Positions 1 to 8,690 of a stretch of 64,000 bases of DNA are shown here, piece after piece (positions within the stretch are counted from its first letter, which is position 1; every line of letters starts with the position of its first letter). Origin of the DNA: JAWXBK01 sp034439975 (lineage in GTDB: Bacteria; Pseudomonadota; Alphaproteobacteria; Dongiales; Dongiaceae); NCBI GenBank assembly GCA_034439975.1, contig JAWXBK010000071.1:1-64000 (forward strand), read 5' to 3'. The notes beneath the pieces were generated by a model. The model was not told where the DNA came from. It saw only the letters and a list, made by a program, of their open reading frames with translations, and did not search any database. Both the position numbers and the translations under genes were made by a program.

Positions 1-304
1 CGTCGCGGCGCAGCGTCGTGATCTCGAACGGCCGATGCTCGGCTATGGCGGTGACGGTACCGTGCTTGATGCCGGTGGGATGCACGGCGATGCCGGCCGC
101 TTCGAGAATCTCGATCGCGCGTTCGGGCGGCACCGGCGATGCGATATCGATGTCGGTGACGGGCCGGCCAAGCAGCGCATCGCGCACGCAGCCGCCGACG
201 AACCGGACATCGACGCCGGCCGCCTCGAACGCGCCGATAACGCGGCGCGTCGGTGCCGCCTTCATCCAGGCCTGCGGTTGGATGCGCTCTTCAGCCCCCG
301 CCAT
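1..304 (-). CDS. cca: CCA tRNA nucleotidyltransferase, N-terminal part
   Basis: Adds or repairs the 3' CCA of tRNA. Only the first 101 codons lie in the window and the gene runs off the left edge. The visible part has the class II nucleotidyltransferase head: the FVGGCVRDALLG motif at residues 35-46 and the metal-binding aspartates of TDIDIA (D51, D53), then the HGTVTAI strand and an ITTLRRD end. The start is the ATG at 304, nine bases after the stop of the DUF6111 gene, which fits an operon. Poly(A) polymerase I shares this head domain, but its usual N-terminal extension is absent and the neighbourhood favours cca. Confidence 0.9.
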   Translation of the reverse strand, partial: MAGAEERIQPQAWMKAAPTRRVIGAFEAAGVDVRFVGGCVRDALLGRPVTDIDIASPVPPERAIEILEAAGIAVHPTGIKHGTVTAIAEHRPFEITTLRRD

Positions 305-313
305 CGCCGGATT

Positions 314-565
314 CTACTCGGTGAAGTAGCCCGGCGCGACCTTTCCGTCTTCGAGATGCGGCGGAACATAGGTGGCGCCGGGATCTGCCCCGTCGAACAG
401 CCAGAGCGCGCCCATTGTGATCAGCATCAGGACCGCTCCGGCAACGGCCAGCCAGGTCCACGGCACCGGACGGATCTCGCCGGCGCTGTTTCGCCGCCCG
501 ACGACCAGAAAATAGAGTAAAGCCGGTGCCAGCAGCGGCAGCAGGATAGACAGTGCGGCTCTCAT
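314..565 (-). CDS. DUF6111 family small membrane protein
   Basis: An 83-residue protein of unknown function. It has two hydrophobic segments, at about residues 3-22 and 35-58, with a short basic loop (VGRRN) between them and an acidic tail ending in APGYFTE, so it probably spans the inner membrane twice. The start ATG overlaps the stop of the upstream NUDIX gene as ATGA, which implies translational coupling. Family assignment rests on size, the two-helix layout and the position between NUDIX and cca, an arrangement known in Rhodospirillales. No catalytic motif is visible. Confidence 0.72.
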   Translation of the reverse strand: MRAALSILLPLLAPALLYFLVVGRRNSAGEIRPVPWTWLAVAGAVLMLITMGALWLFDGADPGATYVPPHLEDGKVAPGYFTE

Positions 566-1266
566 CCGGCGGTCCCCAATATCTCGGCGAGATTGTTCAA
601 CATTCCGGCGGTGGCGCCCCAGATATGCCGGCCCTGCCAGTCGATCGCATAGAACCAGCGCTCGCCGTCGTCAAAGCGGCGCGAACGCAGATAGAGCGCG
701 CCGGGCCGCATCAACTCGTCGAGCGGCAGTTCGAAGATCTCGGCAACTTCCGCCGGATCGGCTTCGAGCGCGAGCGACGGGCGCAGGAGGGCGACGACCG
801 GCACCACTTCGTAGCCGGTGCGCGTCACATAGGTGTCGAGCCGGCCGACGAGCGAAACCTTTGCATCGTCGAGTCCGACCTCTTCGCGCGCCTCGCGCAG
901 CGCCGCAGCTTCGGGATCGGAATCGCCCGGATCGATGCGGCCGCCGGGAAAGCTGATCTGACCGGCGTGATTGGTGAGCTGGTCGTTGCGCCGCGTCAGC
1001 AGGATCGTGGGCCCGTCGTCATGCTCGATCAGACCGACCAGAACCGCGGCCTCGCGCAACGGCAAACGCGGTGCGAGATCGGGATTGAGATCCTGATCGC
1101 CTCGCATGCCGGGAAGCAGGACAGCGGTTTCGACCGGTCCCTCGGGCGGAACGCGTGGCGCGCGACGGCGGCCGGGCGTCACAGTACCGAGCCGCGTGCG
1201 GATATCGGCACCGGTCAGCCCGCCGCCCGCATCTCGCCCAGCGTGAAAAACTGCCCGCCGCTCCAT
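562..1266 (-). CDS. NUDIX hydrolase, CoA pyrophosphatase type
   Basis: Predicted to cleave the pyrophosphate of CoA and its derivatives. The Nudix box GX5EX7REUXEEXGU is complete at residues 109-131 (GRIDPGD, E119, REAREEVGL). It is preceded by the subfamily signature LLTRRNDQL...HAGQISFPGG at about 89-109, which marks the CoA-specific (NudL, UPF0035) branch. The first ATG at 1266 makes the reading frame overlap the end of the DUF1285 gene by about 50 bases. No better ATG exists before the conserved ADIRTRL, so the start is uncertain and a non-ATG start nearer 1230 is possible. The stop overlaps the DUF6111 start by four bases. Confidence 0.85.
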   Translation of the reverse strand: MERRAVFHAGRDAGGGLTGADIRTRLGTVTPGRRRAPRVPPEGPVETAVLLPGMRGDQDLNPDLAPRLPLREAAVLVGLIEHDDGPTILLTRRNDQLTNHAGQISFPGGRIDPGDSDPEAAALREAREEVGLDDAKVSLVGRLDTYVTRTGYEVVPVVALLRPSLALEADPAEVAEIFELPLDELMRPGALYLRSRRFDDGERWFYAIDWQGRHIWGATAGMLNNLAEILGTAG

Positions 1267-1796
1267 ACGCCGAATGTCTCCCTGTCGCCTGCCGCGCGAA
1301 ACTCGCCCAGCTCGACAAGCTGATAGTAGACCGAACGGAGAATGCGCGCTTCCAGCCCGTCTCGCACATGAACATAGGGGCGCGGCTCGCCCGTGACCGG
1401 ATCGGTGTCGACGCGGATCGGATGATCCGCATCCGCCGTCACGCGTTCGTCAAGATTGGTACGGAATTCGAGACGCTGCGCATCGCCGCTGCCGTCCGCA
1501 TCGACCTCGACCGCCGTAAATGGCGCATCTTCGACGACGATAAGGCCGCGTTCGACCGGAGTCACCAGCCAGTAACTGCCGTCCGGCTCGCGGCGCAGCA
1601 CCGAGGCGAACAATTTGACCAGCGGCAGCCGGCCGATCGGCGAGTTGCGATAATACCAGGTGCCGTCGGCGTCGATGCGCAGATCGAAATCGCCGCAGCT
1701 CTCCAGCGCCGGCGCACCCGATCGTGACTGGCCGGGGTCTCGCCGGCGAGCCATCGTGCGCAGCAGGTCTGCGGGCTTTTTCGCCGGACCGGTCAT
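1215..1796 (-). CDS. DUF1285 domain-containing protein
   Basis: A soluble 193-residue protein that fits the DUF1285 family. The landmarks are DFDLRIDADGTWYYRNSPI at about 36-54, the block LPLVKLFASVLRREPDGSYWLVTPVE, and VHVRDGLEARILRSVYYQLVE near the C-terminus. Its molecular function is not established. It heads the minus-strand NUDIX/DUF6111/cca operon and is divergent from the moxR-type gene, with only about 59 bases between the two starts, so the two operons probably share a control region. In other alphaproteobacteria DUF1285 commonly sits beside the same MoxR/DUF58 cluster, which hints at a link but does not prove one. Confidence 0.85.
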   Translation of the reverse strand: MTGPAKKPADLLRTMARRRDPGQSRSGAPALESCGDFDLRIDADGTWYYRNSPIGRLPLVKLFASVLRREPDGSYWLVTPVERGLIVVEDAPFTAVEVDADGSGDAQRLEFRTNLDERVTADADHPIRVDTDPVTGEPRPYVHVRDGLEARILRSVYYQLVELGEFRAAGDRETFGVWSGGQFFTLGEMRAAG

Positions 1797-1855
1797 AGAA
1801 TGGCCATGAAATCTGCTATCGTATTGTCCTGTTGCACCATCTGGGAGCGCCGACC

Positions 1856-2860
1856 GTGAGCATGATCGACACAGCAGCCGGCGACAATCAGCTTGTCGGA
1901 CAAATTGAGGCGCTCGGCCGCCGCCTTCAAGACGTGCGGGCCGGAATCGGCAAGGTCATCTTCGGTCAGCGCGAGGCGATCGACCAGACGCTGATCACAT
2001 TGCTGGCCGGTGGCCACCTGCTGCTGATCGGCGTACCCGGTCTCGCCAAGACCAAACTGGTCGAAACGCTCGGCATCGTGCTCGGCATGGACGATCGCCG
2101 CATCCAGTGCACGCCCGACCTGATGCCGGCCGATATTCTCGGGTCCGAAGTGCTCGAGGAGGCCGAATCCGGCCGGCGCAGTTTCCGTTTCATCCGCGGT
2201 CCGGTCTTCTGCCAGCTGCTGATGGCCGACGAAATCAACCGGGCGAGCCCGCGTACGCAGTCGGCGCTGCTGCAGGCGATGCAGGAGCGCCGCGTGACCG
2301 TCTCCGGCACGACGCACGAACTGCCAGCCCCCTTCCATGTGCTGGCGACGCAGAATCCGCTCGAGCAGGAAGGCACCTATCCGCTGCCCGAAGCGCAGCT
2401 CGACCGGTTTTTGATGCAGGTCGATGTGACCTATCCCGACAGCGACGCGGAACGCCAGATGCTGATCGCGACGACGGGCGTCGAGGAAGCCAAGCCGAAG
2501 AACGTGATGGGCAGCGGCGAGTTGATCGATGCGCAGCGTCTGGTGCGCCGGATTCCGGTCGGCGCCAGCGTGGTCGATGCGATCCTCACGTTGGTGCGCT
2601 CGGGCCGTCCCGATTCGACCGATATCGACGAGGTACGCCGTCATGTGGCATGGGGACCCGGCCCGCGCGCCAGCCAGGCACTGATGCTGGCGGTTCGTGC
2701 CCGCGCGCTGCTCGATGGCCGCTTCGCGCCGTCGCCCGAAGACGTGCTGGCGCTCGCACCCGCCGTGCTGCGTCATCGCATGGCGCTCAATTTCGCCGCA
2801 CGCGCCGATGGCGTAACGCTTGACGACGTGATCGACCGGCTGCGCGAGCCTCTGGCCTGA
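1856..2860 (+). CDS. MoxR family AAA+ ATPase
   Basis: An AAA+ ATPase thought to act as a chaperone that remodels or activates von Willebrand A partner proteins. Walker A is GVPGLAKT at about residues 59-66, Walker B is LLMADEINR with the D-E pair at about 125-126, and the sensor 1 region follows at LATQNPLEQEG. The C-terminal helical lid carries the family block HVAWGPGPRASQALM. I chose the GTG at 1856 because GGGAG lies eight bases upstream. The ATG at 1862 and a TTG at 1832 are in-frame alternatives. It is the first gene of a four-gene plus-strand cluster whose other products are the likely partners. Confidence 0.92.
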   Translation: MSMIDTAAGDNQLVGQIEALGRRLQDVRAGIGKVIFGQREAIDQTLITLLAGGHLLLIGVPGLAKTKLVETLGIVLGMDDRRIQCTPDLMPADILGSEVLEEAESGRRSFRFIRGPVFCQLLMADEINRASPRTQSALLQAMQERRVTVSGTTHELPAPFHVLATQNPLEQEGTYPLPEAQLDRFLMQVDVTYPDSDAERQMLIATTGVEEAKPKNVMGSGELIDAQRLVRRIPVGASVVDAILTLVRSGRPDSTDIDEVRRHVAWGPGPRASQALMLAVRARALLDGRFAPSPEDVLALAPAVLRHRMALNFAARADGVTLDDVIDRLREPLA

Positions 2861-2882
2861 GCCGGCTGCAAGGCCGCCCGCG

Positions 2883-3758
2883 ATGCCGACCCCGACCGAA
2901 CGCCGCGCCCGCGCCGAAGCGCTCGCCTCGCGTTTGCCGCCGCTGCTGGTGGCCGCGCGCCAGGTCGCGGCAACCGTCGAACAGGGCATCCACGGCCGCC
3001 GCCGCGTCGGCATCGGCGAAACATTCTGGCAATTCCGCCGCTACGAACCCGGCGACGCGCCGACGCGGATCGACTGGCGGCAGACCGCGAAATCGGATCG
3101 CGTCTATGTGCGCGAGCATGAGTGGGCGGCGGCACAGACGATCTGGCTGTGGCGTGACGCCTCGCCGTCGATGCGGTTTACGTCGGATGCGCGCCGCCAC
3201 GAAAAGCGCGATCACGCCTCGATTCTCATTCTGGCACTGGCTGCGATGCTGCTGCGCGCCGGCGAACGGATCGGCCTGCTCGGCAGCGAAATGCGACCGG
3301 TCGCCGGTTCGGCCGCGCTCGATCGGCTGGTCTTCGAACTCGACCGCCTCGAAACGGCCGAAGACAGCCTGCCGCCGTTCCGGCCGCTGCCGCGCCATGC
3401 GCCGCTGGTGATGGTCGGCGATTTTCTCTCGCCGCTCGAGGCGATCGACCGGCGCCTGCGCGATTTCGCCGGCGGCAATCGCACCGGTCATCTCATTCAG
3501 TTGCTCGATCCGGCTGAGGAAGGGCTGCCTTATCACGGACGCGTCCGCTTCGAGGGCATGGAAGGCGAAGGCGACATGCTCGCCAGCCGCGCCGAAGCGC
3601 TGCGGCCCGAATATGAAGCGCGAATGCGCGCGCACGAGCAAGGTCTGGCCGACATTGCGCGCGCGATCGGCTGGAGCTTTACCCGCGCCCATACCGACCG
3701 GCCGCCGCATCTGACGTTGGTCGCGCTCTATGCGTTGCTCGCGGAAGCTCATGGCTGA
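2883..3758 (+). CDS. DUF58 domain-containing protein
   Basis: A 291-residue protein with the DUF58 core RRYEPGDAPTRIDWRQTAK at residues 52-70, followed by a von Willebrand A-like strand that starts IWLWRDASPSMRF. The D-A-S-P-S element resembles a DxSxS metal site. No membrane segment is seen, so it is probably cytosolic and docks on the membrane partners encoded downstream. DUF58 proteins are regularly encoded next to MoxR ATPases and are taken to be their substrates or adaptors. It lies 22 bases after the ATPase gene and six bases before the BatA/DUF4159 gene, consistent with one transcript. Confidence 0.9.
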   Translation: MPTPTERRARAEALASRLPPLLVAARQVAATVEQGIHGRRRVGIGETFWQFRRYEPGDAPTRIDWRQTAKSDRVYVREHEWAAAQTIWLWRDASPSMRFTSDARRHEKRDHASILILALAAMLLRAGERIGLLGSEMRPVAGSAALDRLVFELDRLETAEDSLPPFRPLPRHAPLVMVGDFLSPLEAIDRRLRDFAGGNRTGHLIQLLDPAEEGLPYHGRVRFEGMEGEGDMLASRAEALRPEYEARMRAHEQGLADIARAIGWSFTRAHTDRPPHLTLVALYALLAEAHG

Positions 3759-3764
3759 GAGATC

Positions 3765-6497
3765 ATGCTGACGCTTGGCGGGCTCACCTTTGCCGCGCCC
3801 TGGATGCTGGCGGCGCTCGCACTGCTGCCGGTCGTATGGTGGCTGCTGCGTCTGACTCCGCCGGCACCGCGCCGCGTTCTCTTCCCGCCGCTGCGCCTGC
3901 TCCTCGGGCTGCTGCCCAAGGAAGAGACACCGCATCGCACGCCCTGGTGGCTGATCCTCTTGCGCCTCGTCATTGCCGGTCTGGTGATCCTTGCACTCGC
4001 CCAGCCGCTGCTGCGAGCGAGCGAGGCGCTGCCCGGCGACGGCCCGATCGTGATCCTGCTCGACAATGGCTGGAGTGCCGCCCCGCATTGGGATCGACGC
4101 ACCCAGGCGCTCGACGATGTGCTCGATCAGGCCGCGCGGACCGACCGCTCCGTGCTGCTGGTGCCGAGTGCCGATCTCGATATTCCCGGCACGGCGGCAC
4201 CCGGGATTTTGCCGGCGGCGGAAGCAAGACGCATCGCGTCGGGGATCGCACCGCGCCCCTGGCCTTCCGATCCGGCAGCGGCGCTCGCCGCAATCGAAAG
4301 CGCAATGCTGCCGATGCCGATCAGCACGGTCTGGCTTGCCGACGGGCTCGCGATCGACGACCAGGCCGCACAGCAGGCCCTCGCCACCTGGCTGCAGCAG
4401 AACGGCAATCTGCGTTTCTATGCAGAATCGGACGGTCAGCGGGCGCATCTCGTGCTGTCGCCGCGCCACGACGCCAGCGGGCTCATGCTTCGGGTCGCGC
4501 GCGCCGATGCCGGCGCGGTCGAGACCGTCGCACTGCGCGCGCTCGATGCGGACGGCGGCTTCGTCGCAAGGCAGGAGATCGTTTTCGCCGCCGACGAATC
4601 GGTCGCCGAAGCGGCGCTCGATGTTCCGAGCGAGCTGCGCAATCGCATCGCGAGCGTCGTGCTCGAAAACGAGGAAGGTTCGGGTGCCGTCTATCTGCTC
4701 GACGAGAGCTGGCGGCAGCGGCCGGTCGGTCTCGTCGCCGGCGGTCAGGAAGGAACCAGCGATACGCTGCTCGGCGATCTTTACTATGTCCAGCGCGCGC
4801 TCGAGAGCAGCGCCGACCTGCGCGAAGGCACGATCGAAGATCTGCTGATGCGCGAAATGGCGGTGCTCATCCTCGCCGATGTCGGCGCGCTCGGCCCGAG
4901 CCAGAGCGCACAACTCGCGCAATGGATCGAAAGCGGCGGCGTGCTCGTCCGCTTCGCCGGGCCGCGCCTCGCTCAGCAGGAGGAAGACGATCTGCTGCCG
5001 GTACGGATCCGCGCCGGCGATCGCATGCTCGGCGGCGCGATGTCGTGGGCCGAGCCGGCCGCGATTGCGCCGTTCCCGCAGGAAAGCCCCTTCGCCGGCC
5101 TGACCGTGCCGCCCGACGTGCGCGTCGCACGACAGATCCTCGCCGAGCCCGATCTCGATCTCGGTGGCAAGATCTGGGCGCGGCTTGCCGACGGAACGCC
5201 GCTGGTGACCGGCGAGCGACGCGGTGAAGGCTGGACCGTGCTGATGCACACGACCGCGAACGCCGACTGGTCGAACCTCGCGCTCTCCGGCCTCTTCGTA
5301 CAGATGCTCGAGCGGCTGGTTGCGTTGAGCCAGGGTGTTGCGACCGGAACTGCGGCGGAAGCGCTGCCGCCTCTGCTCACGCTCGATGGATTCGGCCGGC
5401 TCGGCACGCCGTCGGCACAGGCCGGTGCGCTGGCACCGGACGCAACCGCGAACCAGCCAGGCCCGACCCTGCCGCCCGGATATTACGGATACGAAACGGC
5501 GCGCCGCGGCTTCAGCCTCGCCGACGGCATCGCGTTGCCGCAATCATTTGCAGCACCGACCGGCATCGCGACCTTGCCCTATGCGGCGACCGCGGAACTG
5601 GCGTTGCTGCCCTGGCTGCTGGCGGCGGCGTTGCTGCTGCTCGCGATCGACGGTGCGATCGGCCTCGCCTTGCGCGGCCTTTTGATGCCGACGCGGCGCG
5701 CGACGACTGCATCGATCGCCGCGCTGCTTTTGCTGCTGGCATTCGCGGCACCGGCGACGGCACAGGAAACGGCGGCGCCGGCGACCGACATGAGCGACGA
5801 AGCGATCATCGAAGCGGTCGGCGTGACGCGGCTTGCTTTCATTGCGACCGGCGACGACGAAGTCGATGCGACGACGATGGCGGGCCTGCAGGGCCTCACC
5901 TTGATCCTGCACCAGCGCACGGCGGCCGAACTCGGCACGCCGGTTGCGATCCATCCCGACCGCGATGAACTGGCCTTCTATCCGATTCTCTATTGGGCGG
6001 TGACGCAGGGGCAGTCGCCGCTCGACGAAACGGGCCGCAACCGCATCAACGAATTCATGCGCAATGGCGGCATGCTGGTCTTCGATCTGCGCGACCCGGG
6101 GGTGACAGGTCTTGGCGCCAGCGCGCTGCAGACGATGACCGCGGGGCTCGACATTCCGCCGCTGACCCCGCTGCCGGCCGAGCATGTGCTCGCCCGCACC
6201 TTCTATCTGCTGCGCGAATTTCCGGGGCGCTGGAGCGGCGGCACGGTCTGGGTCGAGCGCGCCGAAGGCCGCGTCAATGACGGTGTCGCGTCGGTCGTGG
6301 TTGGCAGCAACGACTGGGCCGCCGCCTGGGCGACCGACGAACTCGGGCGCCCGATGTTTCCGGTCGTGCCCGGCGGCGATCGACAGCGCGAATTTGCTTT
6401 CCGCTTCGGGGTCAATCTCGCGATGTACGCGTTGACCGGCAATTACAAATCGGATCAGGTTCATATTCCCTCGATCCTGGAGCGGCTCGGTCAATGA
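3765..6497 (+). CDS. BatA-like N-terminal / DUF4159 membrane protein
   Basis: A 910-residue membrane protein. Residues 1-85 form an aerotolerance-regulator (BatA) N-terminus with two hydrophobic helices around the PAPRRVLFPP loop. Residues 85-300 look like a von Willebrand A domain in which the metal site is degenerate: DNGWS replaces DxSxS. Two further hydrophobic stretches lie at about 610-638 and 648-665, the second ending in ATAQE like a signal cleavage site. The C-terminal DUF4159 domain fills about 685-905. A periplasmic or membrane-surface role as a MoxR client is inferred. It overlaps the next gene by four bases (ATGA). Confidence 0.85.
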   Translation: MLTLGGLTFAAPWMLAALALLPVVWWLLRLTPPAPRRVLFPPLRLLLGLLPKEETPHRTPWWLILLRLVIAGLVILALAQPLLRASEALPGDGPIVILLDNGWSAAPHWDRRTQALDDVLDQAARTDRSVLLVPSADLDIPGTAAPGILPAAEARRIASGIAPRPWPSDPAAALAAIESAMLPMPISTVWLADGLAIDDQAAQQALATWLQQNGNLRFYAESDGQRAHLVLSPRHDASGLMLRVARADAGAVETVALRALDADGGFVARQEIVFAADESVAEAALDVPSELRNRIASVVLENEEGSGAVYLLDESWRQRPVGLVAGGQEGTSDTLLGDLYYVQRALESSADLREGTIEDLLMREMAVLILADVGALGPSQSAQLAQWIESGGVLVRFAGPRLAQQEEDDLLPVRIRAGDRMLGGAMSWAEPAAIAPFPQESPFAGLTVPPDVRVARQILAEPDLDLGGKIWARLADGTPLVTGERRGEGWTVLMHTTANADWSNLALSGLFVQMLERLVALSQGVATGTAAEALPPLLTLDGFGRLGTPSAQAGALAPDATANQPGPTLPPGYYGYETARRGFSLADGIALPQSFAAPTGIATLPYAATAELALLPWLLAAALLLLAIDGAIGLALRGLLMPTRRATTASIAALLLLLAFAAPATAQETAAPATDMSDEAIIEAVGVTRLAFIATGDDEVDATTMAGLQGLTLILHQRTAAELGTPVAIHPDRDELAFYPILYWAVTQGQSPLDETGRNRINEFMRNGGMLVFDLRDPGVTGLGASALQTMTAGLDIPPLTPLPAEHVLARTFYLLREFPGRWSGGTVWVERAEGRVNDGVASVVVGSNDWAAAWATDELGRPMFPVVPGGDRQREFAFRFGVNLAMYALTGNYKSDQVHIPSILERLGQ

Positions 6498-8572
6498 CCT
6501 CGCAGCATCTCTCGATCGATTTCGCACCGCTGCTGCCCTGGCTGGCGATTGCCGCGCTTTTCCTGCTGGCGCTGTTGCCAGTGGCCCTCGGCGCCTGGCG
6601 ACAGGCGCGCGGCACCGTCTGGCGCGGCCTCGCCGCGGTCGTGATCGCCGGCGCGCTCGCCAACCCCACTCTGATCGAGGAAGAACGCGCATCGATCGAC
6701 GATGTCGCCGTCGTCGTGCTCGATCGCTCGCAGAGCATGCGCGTCACCGACCGCATCGAGCAGGCCGAGGCGGCGGCGGACGAAATCGCACGCGCGATCG
6801 ACGCGATGCCCGGCGTGACCTTGCGCCGCCTGACCATCGATCCCGATCCGCGCGAGGCTGACGACGGCACCCGGATCTTCGCGCCGCTGCGCGCGCTGCT
6901 GGCCGATGTGCCGGCTTCGCGGCTGGCGGGCGTCATCGTGGTCGGCGACGGTCAGGGGCACGACGCGCCGGGCGATCCGGGCACCGCCGGTTTCGAGGCG
7001 CCGCTGCATCTTCTTCTGGCCGGCGACGAAGACGAAGGCGACAGGCGTCTGTCGGTCCCGCAGGTGCCGAGCTATGGCGTCGTGGGCGAAATCATATCGA
7101 TGACCCTGCGGGTCGACGATCTGCCATCGGGACCGGGCACACTTGTTCCGGTCACCCTTTCGATCGACGGCGAAGCGATGGCGCCGATCATGGTGCCGCC
7201 GGGCGTCGATCATGTGATCGAGCTGCCGGTCGATCATGCCGGGTCGATCCTGTTCGAGCTCGAGGCCGAGCCCGGACCGCGCGAACTCAGCCTCGTCAAT
7301 AATCGCGTCGCCTTCTCGGTCAATGGCGTGCGCGACCGGCTGCGCGTGCTTTTGATTTCCGGCGAACCGCATCCCGGCGAACGCACCTGGCGCAATATCC
7401 TGAAATCGGATCCAACCGTCGATCTGGTGCATTTCACGATTCTTCGCCCGCCGGAAAAGCAGGACAACACGCCGATCGAGGAGCTTTCGCTGATCGCTTT
7501 TCCGATTCGAGAACTGTTCGAGGTGAAGCTGTACGATTTCGATCTGGTGATCTTCGATCGCTATCAGCGCCGGGGCATCCTGCCGCGTCAGTATTTCGAC
7601 AATATCGTGACCTATGTCGAACAAGGCGGCGCGCTGCTCGAAGCGGCCGGCGTGAGCTTCTCCGGCGCGCTCGGTTTGTGGCAGACGCCGCTGTCCCGCG
7701 CGCTGCCCGGCGAACCGACCGGCAATGTTCTCGAAGCCGGCTTCCGCCCCGAACTCAGCGATATCGGGCGGCGCCATCCGGTCACCGCGGACTTGCTGGG
7801 TGCCGGCGCCGATGGCGCGGAACCCGAATGGGGCCGCTGGTTCCGCGTGATGGACACCGTCGCGCGCCAGGGCGAAGTGCTGATCACCGGCATCGATCAG
7901 CGGCCGGTTTTGATCCTCAAGCATCACGGCGAAGGGCGCGTCGCGCAATTGCTGTCGGACCAGATCTGGCTCTGGTCGCGCGGCTTCGAGGGCGGCGGTC
8001 CGCAGGCCGAACTGCTGCGACGCATCGCGCACTGGCTGATGAAGGAGCCGGCACTCGAGGAAGAGACGTTGCTCGCCACCATTGTCGACGACCGGCTCGA
8101 AATCGAACGCCGCAGCCTCACGCCGGGCGAGGTCGAGATCACCGTGCAGATGCCGGATGGGACCAGCCGCAGCGAAACGATGATTATCGACGAGACCGGT
8201 CATGGCCGGCTCACCATGCCGGCCGCGTTGAGCGGGCTCTATCGGGTGGGCGACGGCATCCAGGAAACGTTCGCGGCGAGCGGCGCGCTCAATTCGCTGG
8301 AGCTGGCAGACCTGCGCGCATCGCCCGATCGCATGGCGCCGCTTGTCGAGGCGACCGGTGGCGCCATCATCCGCCTTGCCGATTCCGGCGTGCCGGAGAT
8401 ACGCCGCGTGCAGCCCGATCGCGACGCGGCGGGCCAGCGCTGGATCGGTCTGATCGAGAATGGCGACTATCGCATCATCGGCATTCGCGAGCTGCCGTTG
8501 CTGCCGGGGCTTCTGGTTCTGGCACTCGCCCTCGCCGCCACGATGGCGGCCTGGTATCACGAAAGCCGCTGA
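6494..8572 (+). CDS. vWA / glutamine-amidotransferase-like membrane protein
   Basis: A 692-residue membrane protein that closes the MoxR cluster. It has two N-terminal helices (about 13-34 and 43-58), then a von Willebrand A strand with an intact metal motif D77-R-S79-Q-S81. The middle part, beginning near RLRVLLISGEPHPGERTW, resembles the class I glutamine amidotransferase-like fold, but I see no catalytic cysteine. A last helix, LLPGLLVLALALAATMAAW, anchors the C-terminus. Most of the chain probably faces the periplasm. The start overlaps the upstream stop. Its function is unknown, and pairing with the DUF4159 protein is inferred from coupling and conserved neighbourhood. Confidence 0.78.
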   Translation: MTSQHLSIDFAPLLPWLAIAALFLLALLPVALGAWRQARGTVWRGLAAVVIAGALANPTLIEEERASIDDVAVVVLDRSQSMRVTDRIEQAEAAADEIARAIDAMPGVTLRRLTIDPDPREADDGTRIFAPLRALLADVPASRLAGVIVVGDGQGHDAPGDPGTAGFEAPLHLLLAGDEDEGDRRLSVPQVPSYGVVGEIISMTLRVDDLPSGPGTLVPVTLSIDGEAMAPIMVPPGVDHVIELPVDHAGSILFELEAEPGPRELSLVNNRVAFSVNGVRDRLRVLLISGEPHPGERTWRNILKSDPTVDLVHFTILRPPEKQDNTPIEELSLIAFPIRELFEVKLYDFDLVIFDRYQRRGILPRQYFDNIVTYVEQGGALLEAAGVSFSGALGLWQTPLSRALPGEPTGNVLEAGFRPELSDIGRRHPVTADLLGAGADGAEPEWGRWFRVMDTVARQGEVLITGIDQRPVLILKHHGEGRVAQLLSDQIWLWSRGFEGGGPQAELLRRIAHWLMKEPALEEETLLATIVDDRLEIERRSLTPGEVEITVQMPDGTSRSETMIIDETGHGRLTMPAALSGLYRVGDGIQETFAASGALNSLELADLRASPDRMAPLVEATGGAIIRLADSGVPEIRRVQPDRDAAGQRWIGLIENGDYRIIGIRELPLLPGLLVLALALAATMAAWYHESR

Positions 8573-8690
8573 AACGCTCGCGAGGCCGCCCTTTGCCATG
8601 CGGCGGGGGGTGTGCGCGCGGGCGAGCCAAAGAGCGCATTGCATCCCCCGGCGGCCGGCGCAATGATCGGTCCGAACGGGGGCAACCGCC

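Noticed and set aside
2787..5543. A 918-codon open frame on the minus strand across DUF58 and DUF4159 genes
   Set aside because: It is antisense to genes with clear family motifs, rich in Arg, and lacks any domain. In high-G+C DNA such frames stay open by codon bias.
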